Of a DNA stretch of 64,000 nt, positions 61,681 to 64,000 are shown in pieces. The DNA is from VRUE01 sp963747765 (lineage in GTDB: Bacteria; Actinomycetota; Thermoleophilia; Solirubrobacterales; 70-9). The notes under the pieces were generated by a model, which ran no database searches, was not told where the DNA came from, and saw nothing but the letters and a program-made list of their open reading frames with translations. Position numbers and translations under genes: made by a program. The first letter of the stretch is position 1. Every line of letters begins with the position of its first letter. The DNA is taken from assembly GCA_963747765.1 (NCBI GenBank), contig CAVVGH010000005.1, positions 530,983-594,982 on the forward strand, read 5' to 3'.

Positions 61681-62051
61681 AGTTCGCAGCTGCCATCCTC
61701 GGCAACCTCGAGAACTCGGTTGACCATCAAGTCGGCAGGCTCGAGGCCGGAGGCCTCAGCTTGACGCCTAATCTCGTCGAGTGCACCTCGCATGGACGCG
61801 CGCATCTCCTCGCGCGATCCGAGTGGCAGGCAGACCAAGCCAGGATGGACGTCAGTCTCGTTGGCAAGCCGCAGAAAGTCGGCCGTGTTGTTGGTCACCA
61901 AAACGCGATCCTCATCGAAGCAAAGCCTGGAGACCTCACGGTCGCTGGCGTTAAGCATGCTGCGATCGCGGACACTGCTGGCGTCATAGCCGGCGTCGTG
62001 GCACTCCTCGGCGAGCTTTGGCGTGAGATCCTCGTCGATGAAGAGGCGCAT
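61665..62051 (-). CDS. DUF5615-type PIN-like toxin
   Basis: 128 residues from the ATG at 62051. It starts MRLFIDEDLTPKLAEECHDA, with acidic residues placed as in PIN folds, then CFDEDRVLVTNNTADFLRLA. It belongs to the PIN-like DUF5615 proteins that pair with DUF433 partners. It is probably a metal-dependent ribonuclease toxin. It starts on the last base of the upstream stop. Confidence 0.8.
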   Translation of the reverse strand: MRLFIDEDLTPKLAEECHDAGYDASSVRDRSMLNASDREVSRLCFDEDRVLVTNNTADFLRLANETDVHPGLVCLPLGSREEMRASMRGALDEIRRQAEASGLEPADLMVNRVLEVAEDGSCELFEHP

Positions 62052-62692
62052 CACGCATCTCGCCAAGGCCGAGCGGGTCGGCCACGGCGAGGATGCGCTT
62101 GGGCATAGGTCAGTGCCGCCTCGAAGGCCTCCTGAGGAACTCCGGGGTAGTCCTCGCGAAGGTCCGCAATCGATTCCCCGCTGTCGAGGCGCACCGCAAC
62201 GGCACGTACTGGAATACGAGTGCCGGTTATCACCGGCTCTCCTCCCATGACGCTGGGATTCGATTCGATGAAGCGCTCCCGGGTCTCTAGATAGGCGAAG
62301 AGCCTTTCGGCCAGCTCTCGGGCATCGTCGTCGTAGCGAAGGACCAAGACTTCGCTGAGAAGCAGCTCTTTGGCTTCGTTGACCTTGTCCTCAGCGAGAA
62401 AGCCGTGGACCCATTGATTGATCTGCCTCTTCGTCTCAGCGCGCAGCGGCAGCCCAGCTCTGGCAATCAGGGCGATCGCGAGCACGTCACCGCTATCAAG
62501 CGCGGCTATGCGCTTAGAGGAGCGCCTGGGTTTGACGACCCTTTCCTCTATCGCTTTGTCGACGGATCGCAAGGAAACATCGGCGAGCAATGCCGCCTCG
62601 CGCCGACTGAAGCTCTCGGACCGGCGGTTCGCCCTTCGTTTGCTTCGCGCAGACTGCTGAGCGGTGCGTTTTGCTTTTGCCTTCGTCGCCAT
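62051..62692 (-). CDS. DUF433 antitoxin
   Basis: 213 residues from the ATG at 62692. A basic leader precedes an HTH (FSRREAALLADVSLRSVDKA), and the C-terminal DUF433 domain is clear: SVMGGEPVITGTRIPVRAVA, then ADLREDYPGVPQEAFEAALT. DUF433 proteins are the usual partners of DUF5615 toxins. Its length exceeds the ~75-residue minimum because of the added HTH part. It is driven by the strong promoter at 62697-62743. Confidence 0.82.
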   Translation of the reverse strand: MATKAKAKRTAQQSARSKRRANRRSESFSRREAALLADVSLRSVDKAIEERVVKPRRSSKRIAALDSGDVLAIALIARAGLPLRAETKRQINQWVHGFLAEDKVNEAKELLLSEVLVLRYDDDARELAERLFAYLETRERFIESNPSVMGGEPVITGTRIPVRAVAVRLDSGESIADLREDYPGVPQEAFEAALTYAQAHPRRGRPARPWRDA

Positions 62693-62696
62693 AATT

Positions 62697-62743
62697 AGTC
62701 CCGTCCGAGGGACTATTTTACATTGACTACCACTGGTAGTCAA
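62697..62743 (-). promoter_or_regulatory. Promoter with two operators for the DUF433/DUF5615 operon
   Basis: TTGACT (62738-62743) and TAAAAT (62715-62720) are exactly 17 nt apart on the minus strand. A palindrome GACTACCA-C-TGGTAGTC (62725-62741) fills the spacer. A second palindrome, AGTCCC-GTCCGA-GGGACT (62697-62714), covers the transcription start. This is the clearest promoter in the window. Confidence 0.75.
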
Positions 62744-62896
62744 TTCTGGCTGCGGAGCGAGGGAAACTGAACCCTTGAGCCCACAAACTCTCATCGTTGC
62801 GATCACGGCCGAGATCCTGGCGGTCCTTTGTCTCGCTAGCGCCGTCGGAGCCATCCTCCTCGACTGAATCGACGCGATTGCCTAGGTTGACCGCCC

Positions 62897-63802
62897 TCAG
62901 GAATCCTCTGGCCGGTAGCGGACGTGGATCGGGCCTTCGCCCATCTTGTGCAGCGAGACCGTCCCCACGCCCTCGTTGAGGTCGAACTCGACGCTCTCGG
63001 CGAGCCCGTCTCCATCCTTCGAGTAGCGCGTGACGCGAGAGGCTGGCACCAGACGTTTCGTTCGCGTGATCTCGACGTGCAGACGCACCGCCGCGACAGG
63101 ACGAGAGCCGGTATTGGTCTCGACCGAAAAGCACTCCTCGGGTTCTTGGAACGTGATCGGAACCGGGCGGCGGACGGGCCTACCGTCGGACGGCACGTCG
63201 CGTTGGACCTGCTCACGCGTCCGTTTCCACCACTCCTCGAAGATGTGCATCGCCGATACCGGCCAGAGCCGCTGGCGCTCGAAGATGCAGGCTTCGAGCC
63301 CTTCCTTGGCGAGCGCCTCTGACACCGCCGGCGAGAAGGCCTCGGCATCGTCGCCGGCCAGTTCGATGTCGCAGCCACAAAGCCGGCGCTCGGTCACCAG
63401 TAGGACCAGGTGCTCAACGGAAAACCACGTGCGGAACTCCTCCAGGGTGACCTCGGTAACGAGACGGACGTCGTGTCCGTAGGCGTTCGCCTTCTCTCGT
63501 GCCGCCTCGGAGAAGCCTGCGGAAGAGACGAGGACGGCCGGTGGACTTCCCTCGAGATCACGGGCCTTGGTCACCACCTGCTCGATCCAGGTCACGTCCT
63601 CGCTGCCTGCCCGGTCACGACACTCGCATATCGCGATAACCGCCCCCTCCTCAGATGCGCGGATCGCGACATCCACCTCCCTAAGGCGTCCGGTGACGGT
63701 GTCGCGGAGATGGTCGGGTGAGCGTATGAGGAGCCCGGAGGGCCGCAGGAGTTCCTCGAGGATCGCGACAAGTCTCTCAAGATCACGCCCTGCTCTGGCC
63801 AT
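62897..63802 (-). CDS. PD-(D/E)XK-like (Mrr-type) protein
   Basis: 301 residues. Residues about 28-65 read like the core of an Mrr-type nuclease: a glycine-poor strand, REVDVAI with the metal Asp, then AVIAICECRDR, where family enzymes have E-x-K but here E-x-R appears. A helix with WIEQVVTKARDL and the strand PPAVLVSSAGFSEAAREKA follow. It could be an inactive or variant restriction-like nuclease. Its C-terminal ~150 residues match nothing I know. It is 95 nt upstream of repeat R5. Confidence 0.6.
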   Translation of the reverse strand: MARAGRDLERLVAILEELLRPSGLLIRSPDHLRDTVTGRLREVDVAIRASEEGAVIAICECRDRAGSEDVTWIEQVVTKARDLEGSPPAVLVSSAGFSEAAREKANAYGHDVRLVTEVTLEEFRTWFSVEHLVLLVTERRLCGCDIELAGDDAEAFSPAVSEALAKEGLEACIFERQRLWPVSAMHIFEEWWKRTREQVQRDVPSDGRPVRRPVPITFQEPEECFSVETNTGSRPVAAVRLHVEITRTKRLVPASRVTRYSKDGDGLAESVEFDLNEGVGTVSLHKMGEGPIHVRYRPEDS

Positions 63803-63894
63803 CCATCCAGCCTAGATGCCGTCGAAGTGCAATGAAACGGTTGACGGCCGGAATGGGTGTTGCTGTCGCGCCTATGTCGCATGCCGGCTGAATG

Positions 63895-64000
63895 CCACTC
63901 TCCGCCGAACATCCGCGAACACACACGAACCTCATCCGCCGAACGCCGCATTCGTCGGCCATATTCGGCCGTGTTCGCTTGGGTTCGGCGAATGTGAACT
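63895..64000. repeat. Accessory-region repeat R5 (reaches window edge)
   Basis: The end carries GTTCGCTTGGGTTCGGCGAA and TGTGAACT. The preceding 60 bp hold repeated CGAAC/GTTCG words (CCGAACATCCGCGAACA, CGAACCT, CCGAACGCC). It is cut by the window end. Confidence 0.7.

Noticed and set aside
54306..64000. Classical integron with attC sites
   Set aside because: The repeat core does not match the GTTRRRY/RYYYAAC core sites and no integron integrase is seen; only a cassette-like layout is claimed.

Overview
The window comes from a GC-rich bacterial chromosome. Transcription and translation genes, zinc-binding versions of L33, L36, S4 and S14, many GTG/TTG starts and 1-8 nt gene overlaps point to an actinobacterium. 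Long Ala/Glu/Lys-rich extensions on SecE, L22, S17, L5 and S5, together with an acyl-CoA dehydrogenase, an FMO-type monooxygenase and a FadD-like ligase, suggest a deep branch such as Thermoleophilia/Solirubrobacterales. That placement is inference from memory, not from a tree.

Layout. (1) 1-6.3 kb is an accessory island, visibly less GC-rich, ending at the 3' side of a tRNA-Ser(GGA) gene. It holds a T-rich strand-asymmetric stretch, a truncated TIGR04141/DUF6119-like gene with an HTH partner, a DUF488 protein and a convergent unknown, and an AlbA_2/Schlafen-type protein with a membrane coiled-coil partner lying between two 105-bp direct repeats. (2) 6.5-21.8 kb holds an acyl-CoA dehydrogenase, then rpmG-secE-nusG-rplK-rplA-(L10 leader)-rplJ-rplL-rpoB-rpoC, a flavin monooxygenase, a small membrane protein and a HAD-like phosphatase. 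(3) 21.9-44.1 kb holds rpsG and rpsL on the minus strand, opposite to fusA and tuf, followed by the S10, spc and alpha clusters: rpsJ to rpmC-rpsQ, rplN to rplO, secY-adk-map, and rpmJ-rpsM-rpsK-rpsD-rpoA-rplQ. (4) 44.3-54.3 kb holds truA, surE, ligA, a PBP4-type carboxypeptidase, a patatin-like lipase, a long-chain acyl-CoA ligase, a small HTH protein and a DsbA-like protein. (5) 54.3-64 kb is a second accessory region made almost entirely of minus-strand toxin-antitoxin-like modules (AbiEi/AbiEii, HTH/nucleotidyltransferase, Fic, DUF433/DUF5615) plus an IS3-like element and a PD-(D/E)XK-like protein. Related repeats, each carrying a conserved GTTCG-rich core and/or shared flanking sequence, recur between the modules.

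How it works together. Regions 2 and 3 make the ribosome, RNA polymerase, the Sec translocon and nascent-chain processing (map), with autoregulation expected at the L10 leader. The most unusual material lies between genes. Several families of perfect or near-perfect palindromes (called A, B and C here) recur near rpoC, rpsG, rplQ, truA/surE and the patatin gene. One family B copy appears inserted inside another repeat, and a ~250-bp composite repeat occurs in opposite orientations on either side of the str-S10-spc-alpha superoperon. A related palindrome sits in frame inside the non-conserved extensions of S17 and L5. The terminal region looks like a repeat-delimited toxin-antitoxin cassette array whose operons have palindromic operators and apparently leaderless starts.
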